This document shows, piece by piece, positions 1 to 8,963 of a stretch of DNA of 64,000 bases. Below the pieces are notes generated by a model, which was not told where the DNA came from, did no database searches, and saw only the letters and a list, made by a program, of their open reading frames with translations. The number at the start of each line of letters is the position of its first letter. Position 1 is the stretch's first letter. Origin of the DNA: Mycobacterium sp. Root135 (GTDB lineage: Bacteria > Actinomycetota > Actinomycetes > Mycobacteriales > Mycobacteriaceae); contig NZ_LMEZ01000001.1 of assembly GCF_001426545.1 (NCBI RefSeq), positions 967-64,966 of the forward strand. The letters run 5' to 3'. The position numbers and the translations under genes were made by a program.

Positions 1-98
1 CTGACTTCACCGTGCGGGATGTCGAAGGTGACGTCTTCCCAGATTCGCTGGGGCCCGAAGGACTTCGTCAATCCCTCTACCTGAATACCGATGCCCAC
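1..98 (-). CDS. Mkl/MceG-type ABC transporter ATPase, 5' end only
   Basis: The reverse strand opens with GTG at 98-96, preceded by GAGAGGA at good spacing. The first 32 residues read like the N-terminus of Mkl/MlaF-type ATPases: a hydrophobic beta strand, then GLTKSFG and IWEDVTFDIP. The gene leaves the window before Walker A, so ATPase motifs cannot be checked. Mkl (MceG) proteins power Mce/YrbE lipid importers; in M. tuberculosis the single mkl gene lies apart from its mce operons. Here a copy sits next to a catabolic cluster and about 14 kb from a complete mce operon. The family call rests on few residues, so another ABC importer ATPase remains possible. Confidence 0.6.
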   Translation of the reverse strand, partial: MGIGIQVEGLTKSFGPQRIWEDVTFDIPHGEV

Positions 99-244
99 GG
101 TGAATCCTCTCGGTTTGGATCTTTGCCGGCGACGGCTGTGCATCGCCGTTGCAGCAACTCACTGCTCCGATCGGGACTGAGGATGAGTTGGGAAGTGGCA
201 CAGACGCTTTGCATTCGCACCCTGGCGAGGCGATCGGCGGGGTG

Positions 245-1261
245 TCACCCGACGATGCGTTTGACGATCCGATCACCAATGACCTTTGTGCCGGCGGGTC
301 TTCCGTCGTCGGCATTTACGTCGTCGGCCACAGCCGTTTCGATCATGTCGGCATGGTCGTCAGATCCAAGGTGGCGCAGCATCATCGCTGCGGAGAGTAT
401 GGCCGCCCTCGGATCGGCCACGCCACGGCCGGCGATGTCCGGCGCGCTTCCGTGCACCGGTTCGAACATGCTGGGATTGGCGCCGGTAGAGTCGATGTTG
501 CCGCTGGCTCCCAACCCAATTCCTCCGCTGATCGCAGCTGCGAGGTCGGTGATGATGTCCCCGAAGAGGTTGTCGGTGAGAATCACATCGAACCGTTCGG
601 GCGCTGTGACCAGATGAACGGTGGCCGCATCGACGTGCATGTAACCCACTGTTACGTGGGGGTATTCCACTGCCGCCGAGTCAATCGCGCGCTGCCATAG
701 GGATCCGGCATGCGTCAGGACGTTTGTCTTGTGTACCCAGGTAATCTCACCTCCCCGTGCGGTCGCGAGATCGAATGCGTAACGGACGACGCGGTCTACC
801 CCGAAGCGGGTGTTGACGCTCACCTCGGTGGCAATCTCGTGTGGTGTGCCGGTTCGGATGGCGCCGCCGTTGCCCACGTAGGGCCCTTCGGTGCCCTCGC
901 GTACGACGACGAAGTCGAACGGTCTGTCATTGCGCAGTGGACCGCTTGATCCCTGCGAGTGCCGTGTGGGTCTCAGGTTCACGTGGTGGTCGAGGGCGAA
1001 TCGAAGCTTTAGAAGAAGGCCGCGCTCAAGGATTCCGCTGGGCACGGACGGATCGCCAATTGCGCCCAACATGAGAGCATCATGCTCGCGAAGTCGATCG
1101 AGATCGTGTTCCGACAGCAGCTCGCCGGTTCGGTGGTAACGCTGAGCGCCGAGATCATGCTTGACATAGGTGATGTCGTCACGCACGGCATGAAGCACCT
1201 TCAGTGCTTCGTCGATGACCTCGGGACCGATTCCGTCGCCCGCGATGATTCCGATATGCAC
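245..1261 (-). CDS. leuB: 3-isopropylmalate dehydrogenase family (LeuB-type)
   Basis: This 338-residue protein starts at GTG 1261, three bases after the stop of the upstream ligase gene, so the two are probably cotranscribed. It has the beta-decarboxylating dehydrogenase fold signatures: GDGIGPEV near the start, [15 protein letters not shown] around residue 120, HKTNVL around 175, and the [13 protein letters not shown] metal/NAD region around 230. It resembles mycobacterial LeuB closely. Family members oxidise and decarboxylate 2-alkylmalates using NAD and a divalent metal. The catabolic setting, with an acyl-CoA ligase, lactonase and oxygenases, suggests a paralog acting on a pathway intermediate rather than in leucine synthesis. 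This cannot be settled from sequence; a tartrate/malate dehydrogenase role is the alternative. Confidence 0.85.
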   Translation of the reverse strand: MHIGIIAGDGIGPEVIDEALKVLHAVRDDITYVKHDLGAQRYHRTGELLSEHDLDRLREHDALMLGAIGDPSVPSGILERGLLLKLRFALDHHVNLRPTRHSQGSSGPLRNDRPFDFVVVREGTEGPYVGNGGAIRTGTPHEIATEVSVNTRFGVDRVVRYAFDLATARGGEITWVHKTNVLTHAGSLWQRAIDSAAVEYPHVTVGYMHVDAATVHLVTAPERFDVILTDNLFGDIITDLAAAISGGIGLGASGNIDSTGANPSMFEPVHGSAPDIAGRGVADPRAAILSAAMMLRHLGSDDHADMIETAVADDVNADDGRPAGTKVIGDRIVKRIVG

Positions 1262-1264
1262 TGT

Positions 1265-2899
1265 TCATCGACTTTCTTCGAGATTTTGTGGGTTGTTGGA
1301 ACTCTTTTGATATTGATCGCGCAACAGCTGCTTGGCGAATTTGCCCGTCGCCGTCTTGGCGATGACCTCGACGAGCACGAGCTCGTCGGGAACCCACCAC
1401 GATGCCACCCGTGTGTGTAGGTGCTGGCGAAGGTCGTCGAGTGTGACTTTCCGGTCGCCTCGAGGCACTACGAATACGACTGGACGCTCACCCCAACGCT
1501 GATCAAATCTGCCAATGACTGCTGCTTCCGCGACAAGCGGATGAGCCATGACCGCGTTCTCCAATTCGATCGACGAGATCCATTCACCTCCGGACTTGAT
1601 GAGGTCTTTGGTCCTGTCAACGATGCGTACGCATCCCAGATGGTTGATCGTCGCCATGTCACCGGTCCTCAACCACCCGTCGGCGGTGAACGAGGCCTCG
1701 TTGCGCTCTGTATCGAGGTAGCCCGCGGCAATGGTCGGTCCCGCTACTTGAAGCTCGCCGGCAGTGGCTCCGTCCCAGGGGATTTCAACACCGCTGTCGT
1801 CCACGGTCCGGATTTCGGTCAACGGCGCGGCATTCCCGGCGGCGGCCCTGACCGCACGTTGTTCGGCGTCGGTCAAACCGTGATCACCGGAGGTGATGTG
1901 GGCCACGGTGACCACGGGGCTCGTCTCGGTCATTCCCCATGCGTTGCTGAGGATGACACCGGCCAGCTCTTCGTAGGTTTCAGCCAGCGCGGAATCCAAT
2001 GGACCACCACCACAGATCGTCATGCGCAGTGATGACAGGTCGTAGCGGGGCAGCATGGGGACCAGCGAACGCCACACGGTGGCGACGGCGGCTGAAAACG
2101 TCACTCGGTGTTTCTGCAACTGGTCGGCGATGCGTTCTGGCTGTGTGGCAATCCCGGGAAGCACCAGATCAGAGCCGGCTAGCATCGCGGCGTAGGGAAG
2201 TCCCCACGCGTTGACGTGGAACATCGGCACGATCGGCATCACGACGTCCGACTCGCTGATCCCGAAGACATCCGAGGCCAGCAGTTGCAGCGCGTGCAGC
2301 ACTACCGAGCGATGACTATAGAGAACCCCTTTGGGGTCGCCTGTCGTTCCCGAGGTGTAACACAGTGTGGCAGATTGGTATTCGTCGGAGACGACCGGGA
2401 TTGTAGTTGAGTGGGTGACGCTGGCCAGTAGCGTCTCGTAGTCGACGACGCGCGGATCGGCCGGAATCGGTGTATCCGTGCCGTCGTCCATGACGACGAA
2501 GTTGCGCACTGACACAAAAGAGTCGGCCAGAGGCCAAATAGTTTGCAGCAGTGAACGATCGACGAACACGACCTCATCTCCGGCACTGTTCACCATGAAC
2601 GTGATCTGATCGCCAAACGAGCGGTGATTGATCGTGTGCAAGGTGCGCCCACCAGAAGGCACCGCCAAATACAGTTCCAACAGTCGATGGGTGTTCCACC
2701 CGAAGCTGGCGACGCGTCCTTGCGCCGAGACGCCCAACAGGTCCAGTGCCACGGTCAGCGCGCGGGCCCTGGCTGACACCTGAAACCACGTGCGCTCGTC
2801 TTCGCCGTCGACCAAGCCGGTGATGACGCGTTTGTGCCCGAAGTGCTTCTCCAACCGACGCCACAGCATCGAGATCGTCAACGGGCTGTCCTGCATCAT
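1265..2899 (-). CDS. Acyl-CoA synthetase (FadD/AMP-binding family)
   Basis: About 544 residues of an ANL-superfamily ligase that activates a carboxylic acid through an acyl-AMP and transfers it to CoA. Motif A3 is present as YTSGTTGDPKG. NAWGMTET carries the A5 region, TGD the A7 region, and DRTKDLIKSGGEWIS the A8 hinge. The C-terminal ATGKFAK holds the catalytic lysine. The start is uncertain. Family members begin shortly before 'MQDSPLTI', matching ATG at 2899 or GTG at 2908; the frame stays open to 3121 but that extension has no family resemblance. It is followed three bases later by the LeuB-type gene. The substrate is unknown; the neighbourhood suggests an aromatic or medium-chain acid released by lactone or ester hydrolysis. 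Confidence 0.88.
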   Translation of the reverse strand: MMQDSPLTISMLWRRLEKHFGHKRVITGLVDGEDERTWFQVSARARALTVALDLLGVSAQGRVASFGWNTHRLLELYLAVPSGGRTLHTINHRSFGDQITFMVNSAGDEVVFVDRSLLQTIWPLADSFVSVRNFVVMDDGTDTPIPADPRVVDYETLLASVTHSTTIPVVSDEYQSATLCYTSGTTGDPKGVLYSHRSVVLHALQLLASDVFGISESDVVMPIVPMFHVNAWGLPYAAMLAGSDLVLPGIATQPERIADQLQKHRVTFSAAVATVWRSLVPMLPRYDLSSLRMTICGGGPLDSALAETYEELAGVILSNAWGMTETSPVVTVAHITSGDHGLTDAEQRAVRAAAGNAAPLTEIRTVDDSGVEIPWDGATAGELQVAGPTIAAGYLDTERNEASFTADGWLRTGDMATINHLGCVRIVDRTKDLIKSGGEWISSIELENAVMAHPLVAEAAVIGRFDQRWGERPVVFVVPRGDRKVTLDDLRQHLHTRVASWWVPDELVLVEVIAKTATGKFAKQLLRDQYQKSSNNPQNLEESR

Positions 2900-3154
2900 C
2901 CCGTGCACGGTCGGCAGTGCCCATCGTATTTCGATTTCACTTCTCTTGAACCATCCTGTTTCTCTACCGTGATGACCGCTGACGGAACGCGATGTGCGCC
3001 AAGGCTTGTCCACAGTCACCAGCTGTCCCAAATGGTCACTGATGCAGACGCTTTCGGTATAGACCGACTTTTTCGTTGGCGACCCACTGCGAACGGTCAT
3101 CAGTACGTGGCTGCGTTGCACACGTGGGTGGGCGTTGTTCGTGGGTTGGGCTGG
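2900..3154 (-). other. Leader/intergenic region between lactonase and ligase genes
   Basis: About 255 bases separate the SMP-30-like gene stop from the likely ligase start. The ligase frame stays open through most of it, but the encoded residues look unlike any ligase N-terminus. I see no convincing gene. It may hold a promoter for the ligase-dehydrogenase pair. Confidence 0.4.
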
Positions 3155-4060
3155 TCAGGCGGGCACGTCTACTCGCGTCGTGACGATGCGGGCATCGCGG
3201 GTGTCGCGTCGTTCATTTTCGTCGAAGGATGGTGCTGTGCACATGAACAGAGTCTTGCCGTCGCTGCCGCCGAGAGCGACGGCGTAGACGCCCGTCCCGG
3301 GGTGGAGGGTGTGCGTGATGTGGCCACCTTCCACGACGCGAACCACGCGTTGGGCCAAGGCGTCAGCCACCCAGAGGGCGTTCTCGCTGTCGCGACAAAG
3401 TCCGTCCGAGGCCAGGGCGAGGCCGCCGAGTGCCTCGGCTACGTCGGTGCTTTCGGGTAGCGGTCCGAATCGCGCCCAATCGCGAGGCTCTGAAAGGGTT
3501 CCGTCCGCGCTGATGTCGAATGCGGTGATGCAGTTGCCGAATGTTTCGCCAATGATCAATACGCCGTCGTGGATGACTGCCCCGTTGGGGAAGTGCAGCG
3601 GCTCGGTGGCAACTGACACTGCGCCGTCTGGGTCGACGCGAATCAGTGGAGCCGGGGCCAGGTGGTCCCCACCCATCAGGTCAAAACCGAAGTTGCCCAC
3701 ATAGGCTCGGCCGAGGTCGTCGACGACCATGTCGTTGAGCACGCCCGCGGCCAAGCCGGTCAAATCGGCGTGAACGATCAGTTCGCCGTCGGGCTCTCGC
3801 CGCAACAGTGTGTGGTCGCGCATCGATACGATCAGCAACCGGCCATCGGGCAGCCAACCGAGCCCGGAAGGCTGGTGGGGGACCCATGCCTCGACTCGTG
3901 GGTTTCCGCCCGCTTCATCGCAGGAGACGACGCGATGAGTGTAGAAGTCGGAGAACCAAAGTCGGCCATCATGCCAGCGTGGGCCTTCCAGGTAGGCATA
4001 ACCTTCGGCAATCACGTCGAATGTCGTTTCGGACGCCGCAGCAGCGGAGTGGGAAGTCAT
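3155..4060 (-). CDS. SMP-30/gluconolactonase/LRE family protein
   Basis: The start at ATG 4060 gives 301 residues, the usual size for a single six-bladed SMP-30 beta-propeller. Blade-like repeats are visible: EGPRWHDGRLWFSDF with the metal-binding Glu near the N-terminus, QPSGLGWLPDGRLLIVSM, LNDMVVDDLGRAYVGNFG with an Asn, and ALWVADALAQRVVRV. The conserved acidic and Asn residues that bind the divalent metal seem to be present. Family members hydrolyse lactones to hydroxy acids. A Baeyer-Villiger monooxygenase lies 5 kb away in the same cluster, so a lactone made by that enzyme is an attractive substrate; this is inference. The gene is divergent from the LLM gene at 4526. Confidence 0.85.
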   Translation of the reverse strand: MTSHSAAAASETTFDVIAEGYAYLEGPRWHDGRLWFSDFYTHRVVSCDEAGGNPRVEAWVPHQPSGLGWLPDGRLLIVSMRDHTLLRREPDGELIVHADLTGLAAGVLNDMVVDDLGRAYVGNFGFDLMGGDHLAPAPLIRVDPDGAVSVATEPLHFPNGAVIHDGVLIIGETFGNCITAFDISADGTLSEPRDWARFGPLPESTDVAEALGGLALASDGLCRDSENALWVADALAQRVVRVVEGGHITHTLHPGTGVYAVALGGSDGKTLFMCTAPSFDENERRDTRDARIVTTRVDVPA

Positions 4061-4525
4061 CCGGCAAGCATATGGCCGTCCGTAACGGAATCGCTGTGTC
4101 AATTCAATCCACGGACGACGAGGTGCCGAGCGTCCGGCTTGTCCCAGCTTGCCGGTACTGCGGACCCTGAGATACCACCGATCACATTCAACTGCACAAG
4201 ATTTCGTCATCCTCAACCTCGAAGATCGATCGTCGCCATCCGCCGCCACGGACCCCTGTTCAACACGCTTCGCTCAGCCAATTTTTGGCTCGACGAACTT
4301 GTTGACTCGAAATCAATGAAACATTACAGTCGATTTCAGCGCTTGTCAGGATCACCCGACGAGCGTCCCGTGACGACAGCGGAGTGTGACAGTTCACCTC
4401 AGATCGCCAGCGGAAGGCGCCTAGTTCCTTAGCCCATTGGATCTTTCCGTGGCTACGGGTGCTCAACCGCTGAACCTTTCTGCTGCAACGGCATCCGCCG
4501 CCGTGAAAAGAAAAGAGGCGCGCAA
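4061..4525. promoter_or_regulatory. Divergent intergenic region upstream of LLM and SMP-30 genes
   Basis: This 465-base spacer between divergent genes carries no convincing ORF. It contains one copy of the duplicated ~86-bp element (4301-4385). The LLM start TTG at 4526 is preceded by AAAAGAGG. Confidence 0.55.
4301..4385. promoter_or_regulatory. Copy 1 of a duplicated ~86-bp upstream element
   Basis: Without gaps it aligns to 6866-6950 at about 54 of 86 positions. Two blocks are best conserved: GTTGAC-N3-AAATCAAT at its left end and CGTYCCG...GACAGYGGA at its right end. The two blocks start 63 bases apart in both copies. It ends about 140 bases before the LLM start, a position suited to an upstream activator site. 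Confidence 0.55.
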
Positions 4526-5560
4526 TTGTCCAAAATCGGTGTGACCATGCCCGGGCTGAACCAACCTATCGATGCGTTTCCCAGAATGGCCAAGATGGCT
4601 GAAGACGCCGGATTCGATTCAGTATGGGATTACGAGTTTTATCGAAATCCGCTCGTCATTCACGGCATGACCGCACAGACGACGAGCACGATTCCCCTGG
4701 GTACCGGGCTCGTCACTGCGGCGGGTCGCAGCCCCTTCGTCATGGCAAACGCCGCCGCCGACGTGGACGAGGCTTCAGGCGGACGGCTAATCCTCGGCAT
4801 CGGCACTGGAGCGGCTGCCTTCACCGATCTCATGAACGGTTTCGAAACCACCCGCCCGGCCGCTCGCACCCGAGAGTATGTCAACCTTCTCCGCCAGATC
4901 TGGGACTGGACCGCCGGCGAAGGTATCGCGGATGGCGAGACGGTGGGTGGCCAGTTCTACAAGTTCACGGCGCCGGAGATCAACCCCTTCGGCCGACGTC
5001 CATTGGCGCGCAAGAGAATTCCCATCTACACATCTGCACTACGGGAGACGATGGCTCGCCTGGGAGGTGAAATCTCGGACGGGGTGATCGGGTTCATGCT
5101 GCCGACCCGGTACCTGAAAGAAGTATTCGTACCCAGCGTCGCAGAAGGTGCGCACAAGGCCGGTCGGAGCCTTGCCGACGTCGACATCGCGAGTGAGACG
5201 GTGTGCAGCGTATCCAACGACCGCGCCGAGGCTTACCGGCGCGCCCGACTCCAAGTGGGCATCTACATCTCGCATCCGGTGTGTGCCCCCCTCGCCGAAT
5301 ACATGGGACTCGCGGCAGACCGGGAAGCGTGTGTCGAGGCGATGACCGCTCGGGGTCCGATGGCGCTGGTGGATACTGTCAGTGACGAACTGGTCGACGC
5401 CTTCAGCATCACGGGCACACCGGACGAATGCCGCAAGAAGCTAGAGCAGTACCGCGATTGCCTGCCCCACGTGCTACTGCATCCGCCCTACATGCCCGTG
5501 CTCACCCAGGAAGAAAGCAAGGACGCGTACGACAACATCATCTCCACCTTCGGACGTTGA
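4526..5560 (+). CDS. LLM class flavin/F420-dependent oxidoreductase
   Basis: 344 residues with the bacterial luciferase-like TIM-barrel pattern: MPGLNQPIDAFPRMAKMAEDAG at the N-terminus, FDSVWDYE, and the LGTGLVTAAGRSPF and RLILGIGTGAAAF segments that line the flavin/F420 pocket. The C-terminus has the usual GTPDECRKKLEQY helix. Such enzymes are F420- or FMNH2-dependent monooxygenases, reductases or dehydrogenases; the cofactor cannot be assigned by eye. The start TTG 4526 is supported by AAAAGAGG eight bases upstream. The gene stands alone downstream of one copy of the duplicated element and probably belongs to the same catabolic regulon as the Baeyer-Villiger monooxygenase. Confidence 0.88.
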   Translation: MSKIGVTMPGLNQPIDAFPRMAKMAEDAGFDSVWDYEFYRNPLVIHGMTAQTTSTIPLGTGLVTAAGRSPFVMANAAADVDEASGGRLILGIGTGAAAFTDLMNGFETTRPAARTREYVNLLRQIWDWTAGEGIADGETVGGQFYKFTAPEINPFGRRPLARKRIPIYTSALRETMARLGGEISDGVIGFMLPTRYLKEVFVPSVAEGAHKAGRSLADVDIASETVCSVSNDRAEAYRRARLQVGIYISHPVCAPLAEYMGLAADREACVEAMTARGPMALVDTVSDELVDAFSITGTPDECRKKLEQYRDCLPHVLLHPPYMPVLTQEESKDAYDNIISTFGR

Positions 5561-5913
5561 CTTCGCCAGGCATGGCCCGGAGGGTTGCAGGTCACCCCCG
5601 CAACCCGATGGCATGCCGGTGATTGACACAGCGCGGTTCCACGGCGGCGACGAGGCCTAGGTGGAAGCGCCATGCAGCACGTCGCCGTCACTCGACGACT
5701 AGGTCGCGTCGTCGGCGCTCCTTGGGGAGGACCAAATGCGGCCCGTGTCGAGTGCCGTCGACCCGGTCGAAGCCACTAGCTGATTCTCCCCGGCCGGCCC
5801 TGCGATTGATATCGTGCAACGTGCAAGTCGTTGGCAATTTGACACGCACTCCCGAGGCTCACCATGCCGACGGGGTCCGTGCTTGGATAGTCTCTTGTCC
5901 CTGAAAGGCACAG
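5561..5913. other. Intergenic region before TetR gene
   Basis: About 350 bases without a convincing gene on either strand. Near 5815-5827 there is a short direct repeat of GTGCAA just upstream of the tetR start; it could be an operator half-site pair, but the signal is weak. Confidence 0.4.
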
Positions 5914-6582
5914 GTGAAGGCACAGTCGGCTACCGGTCGCACGACTCAGCGGTCGGAGCAGGCTGCAGAGACGCGCCGCCGCCTGCTCGATGCTGCGGTG
6001 GAGGCGTTTTCGGAGCGGGACTTCGACGACGTCGCAGCAGCGGACATCGCACGATCCGTTGGCGTGGCCTACGGACTGGTGTACCACTACTTCGGCAGCA
6101 AACGCGGCGTATACGTCGAGGCGTTGCGCGCCGCCGCCGATCAGATGAGCGCCAACTTCACGGCCCGACCCGGCGTGCCGCCGGGCCGTCAGGTTCGGGA
6201 CGCCCTAAAGAGTCACTTCGAGTATCTCAGCGCCCACCGAGGCTTCGCGCTGCGCCTCGTCCTCGCTGGAAGCAGCGTTGACCCCGAGGCGTGGGAGGTA
6301 TTCGAAGCTCGCCGACGGCATTCGGTGCAGTGGTTACTACAGCTACTCGACATAAATCCCGACGGAGAGGCGATGCGCATGATGGGCCGGGCGATGGCCG
6401 GTGCATTCGATGCCACCGCAGTTCACTGGCTCGAAAGCGAGCAGCCGTTCGACGTCGACTCAGTAGTCGACAGCTTGACCCATATCGCATTGGCGGCGAT
6501 CCGCGCTGCGTCCGAGCTGGACCCCACCATCGACTGCGACGCAGCGGAGTCGATTCTGTGGTCGAACGAAACCTCTGCTTGA
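5914..6582 (+). CDS. TetR/AcrR family transcriptional regulator
   Basis: 222 residues. The N-terminal helix-turn-helix is clear: TRRRLLDAAVEAFSERDFDDVAAADIARSVGVAYGLVYHYFGSKRGVYVEAL (quoted in parts: RLLDAAVEAF, ADIARSVGVA, LVYHYFGSK). The C-terminal ligand domain is divergent, as usual. GTG 5914 follows AAAGG at six bases. It lies between the LLM gene and the Fis-type regulator in the catabolic island and may repress one of them or itself. The effector is unknown. Confidence 0.88.
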   Translation: MKAQSATGRTTQRSEQAAETRRRLLDAAVEAFSERDFDDVAAADIARSVGVAYGLVYHYFGSKRGVYVEALRAAADQMSANFTARPGVPPGRQVRDALKSHFEYLSAHRGFALRLVLAGSSVDPEAWEVFEARRRHSVQWLLQLLDINPDGEAMRMMGRAMAGAFDATAVHWLESEQPFDVDSVVDSLTHIALAAIRAASELDPTIDCDAAESILWSNETSA

Positions 6583-7081
6583 TTGCCGTCTGATCCGGCG
6601 GTGAAGTCGGCCCCAGCTCGATGAGATCGTGGTCGGTCGTGCGTCGGTCGTCTCGCGGCTCGTGCCTCCGCGATCTCACGCCGCTCGTCGACGGTTTCGC
6701 GAAACCCCCCTTCTGCCATGGACATCCGCTTGCGTATGCAGAAGCGACCTCGAACTGATGATCTTTCGCTCGTCGCCGACCCTGACTGTCTGGCAGTCCC
6801 GCTGCCCACCTAGACGCAGCGCCTGCCCCCGGGGCCGCATCAGGCCATTTGGTTGAAACAAAGTCGTTGACACCAAATCAATCAACTACTACCGTTCGAA
6901 TCAGCATCCATCACGACCCCTTGAAGAACGTTCCGCAATGACAGTGGAAGCGGGCAGTCAGCCCCGGGAGTTCAGTGGAAGCAACCCGTGATGAAGACGA
7001 CCCATCCGAGCGGTTCGGGGGTGCGGTCGAATCCCTACCGGGGCGTATGCCCTAGCCGTCGATGACATGGAGGTCCAGACG
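6583..7081. promoter_or_regulatory. Upstream region of the Fis-type regulator
   Basis: About 500 bases with no credible gene. It carries copy 2 of the duplicated element at 6866-6950, which ends about 130 bases before the regulator start. That is similar to the spacing in front of the LLM gene. Confidence 0.5.
6866..6950. promoter_or_regulatory. Copy 2 of the duplicated ~86-bp upstream element
   Basis: Ungapped match to 4301-4385. The right block contains an imperfect inverted repeat, TTCCGC-N7-GTGGAA. Its position upstream of a Fis-type activator gene suggests autoregulation by that activator. Confidence 0.55.
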
Positions 7082-8848
7082 GTGATCGACCTAGACGTCG
7101 CCCGCCACCGGGAACAGTTCCTGAATTCCGGCGAGCCTGCGACAGCAATTCGTGAGGACATCGCGCTGTCCTGGGCGCGTTCAACACAGTGTTTGGTACG
7201 GCCTGACGAGGTCGACCCACCCTACAGTTCGGACTTCAGTACGCAATCGCGTCTCCTTCGTGCCGCCGAGCCCGTCTTGAACGCAATGGAGGATCGACTG
7301 GCCGGGTTGGGGATGTGTGTCATCGTCAGCGACGGTACGGGTCTCATCGTCGATCGGCGGGCGACCGATCGAGCGTGGATGTCACGGCTCGATCAGCTGT
7401 GCATCAGCCCGGGCCATCTGTTCTCCGAGGATGCCGTGGGAACGAATGGAATCGGGACGGCTATCGAACTCGGACAAGTGACACGGGTCGACGGCCACGA
7501 GCACTTCTCGACAAAGTTCGTCGACTTCACCTGCGTGGGCGTTCCAATTGGCGACCCGATCCAGCAGCGGCCGGTGGGCGTTTTGGACGTGACGACTTAC
7601 GCGGACGCCAGCAACGGTGCGATCGAACTACTGACCGAACAGATCGGTCGAGCGATCGAACAGCGCCTCATGGAGCAGCATTCACGGCAAGAGCGCTCGC
7701 TGCTGGACCACTTCATCGGTGCCAACCGTCGCACCCGGGCCGGGTTGGTGGTCTTGAGCGATCGCATTCTGATGGCGAATCCCCAAGCAGCGCGGCTCTT
7801 TCCGGAGATGGATCACCCGTTGCTGTGGGATCATGCATCCCGGGCTCTGTCGTGTACGGATCCGGTCATCGGTCAGTGCGAACTCGACGACGGCACGGTG
7901 ATTGCCACGCGGACAACGGCAGTTCGAGACGGTGGTGACCCCATTGGCTCGGTGATGGAGATCCGACGGGTCAACGGCGACCGCGAACATGGCCGGCGCA
8001 AATCACCTTCAGGTCGGTCGGCGGCGCGCAAGCCTGCGCAGACAGAACCATCGGTGGGGTACCTGCCGCAGGCCCATTCAAGTGCCAGAACATCGATCGA
8101 CACGTCGGCGGTGCTCATTTGCGGCGAATCCGGCGTAGGGAAGACCACTCTCGGACGGGCGATGCTGCGGGGTGATGGCCTTCTGGGCAGCCGACCGGAA
8201 GTCACCTACGATTCCGCGCTCGCTGGCGTGCAGGGCGGTCAGCAGTGGCTGGCCGACCTGAGGGAGATCCTTCGCGACCCCCCTGATGCACTGCTCGTTG
8301 GACACATCGAGAGCCTCGACGACGACGTCGCGAGGCTGCTGGTACCGCTGCTCCAGTCCGCCCAAGCTCGCGGGACCCGGTGCGTGATTACCCGGACCTG
8401 CAGCGAATTATCATACGAGGCAACCTTTTCGGCGTTTGCGGCCCAGACCGTGCGCGTTCCGCCACTGCGCGACAGACCCCGGGAACTGCCAGCGCTGATT
8501 GCCTCCTGCCTGGGAGACCGGCGAATCGCTCCCGAGGTGCTCCAATTGTTCCTGCGCTACCAGTGGCCCGGCAACATAACGCAACTCTCCTCGGTCCTGC
8601 GTGGCATGGCATCGAGTTCTCCCCGGCAAACGCTCAATCTCAACGACGTTCCAGCCAGCCTTCGTCGATCCGCGCCGCGGCGTGCGTTGTCGCGTTTCGA
8701 GCAAGCGGAGCTACACGTCATCTTGGACGCGCTCGCAGAAACCGGCGGCAACAAGCAACGGGCAGCAGCACTGATTGGTCTATCCCGGTCAACGCTCTAT
8801 CGCAAGCTGCAGAACTCCGGCGCCGACCTGGAGAACACCGTGTATTGA
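7082..8848 (+). CDS. GAF-AAA-Fis transcriptional regulator (AcoR/MimR-like)
   Basis: 588 residues from GTG 7082, which has GGAGGT seven bases upstream; ATG 7067 is in frame but lacks a ribosome site. The order is: an N-terminal helical/GAF sensor (about 20-200, including HLFSEDAVGTNGIGTA), a second sensor-like segment, a reduced AAA+ domain (about 335-500) with Walker A GESGVGKT, and a C-terminal Fis helix-turn-helix (GGNKQRAAALIGLSRSTLYRKL, quoted in part as RAAALIGLSRSTLYRK). The Walker B position reads LLVGHIES instead of LFLDEIG, and no GAFTGA loop is present. Mycobacteria lack sigma54, so it probably activates by another route, as proposed for mycobacterial MimR. It precedes the BVMO operon and likely controls it. 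Confidence 0.85.
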   Translation: MIDLDVARHREQFLNSGEPATAIREDIALSWARSTQCLVRPDEVDPPYSSDFSTQSRLLRAAEPVLNAMEDRLAGLGMCVIVSDGTGLIVDRRATDRAWMSRLDQLCISPGHLFSEDAVGTNGIGTAIELGQVTRVDGHEHFSTKFVDFTCVGVPIGDPIQQRPVGVLDVTTYADASNGAIELLTEQIGRAIEQRLMEQHSRQERSLLDHFIGANRRTRAGLVVLSDRILMANPQAARLFPEMDHPLLWDHASRALSCTDPVIGQCELDDGTVIATRTTAVRDGGDPIGSVMEIRRVNGDREHGRRKSPSGRSAARKPAQTEPSVGYLPQAHSSARTSIDTSAVLICGESGVGKTTLGRAMLRGDGLLGSRPEVTYDSALAGVQGGQQWLADLREILRDPPDALLVGHIESLDDDVARLLVPLLQSAQARGTRCVITRTCSELSYEATFSAFAAQTVRVPPLRDRPRELPALIASCLGDRRIAPEVLQLFLRYQWPGNITQLSSVLRGMASSSPRQTLNLNDVPASLRRSAPRRALSRFEQAELHVILDALAETGGNKQRAAALIGLSRSTLYRKLQNSGADLENTVY

Positions 8849-8963
8849 CGGCATCATGGACGCGAAATCTACTGCCAGTGACCGACATTGGGACAGTAAT
8901 GATGTGAGTTCCCGGCATAGCCTGATCTCACTTCTTAACCGTCAACCGTCCGGAAGGATTGCG

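Noticed and set aside
2900..3121. N-terminal extension of the acyl-CoA ligase to 3121
   Set aside because: The extra 74 residues do not resemble ligases, and family starts match 2899-2908.
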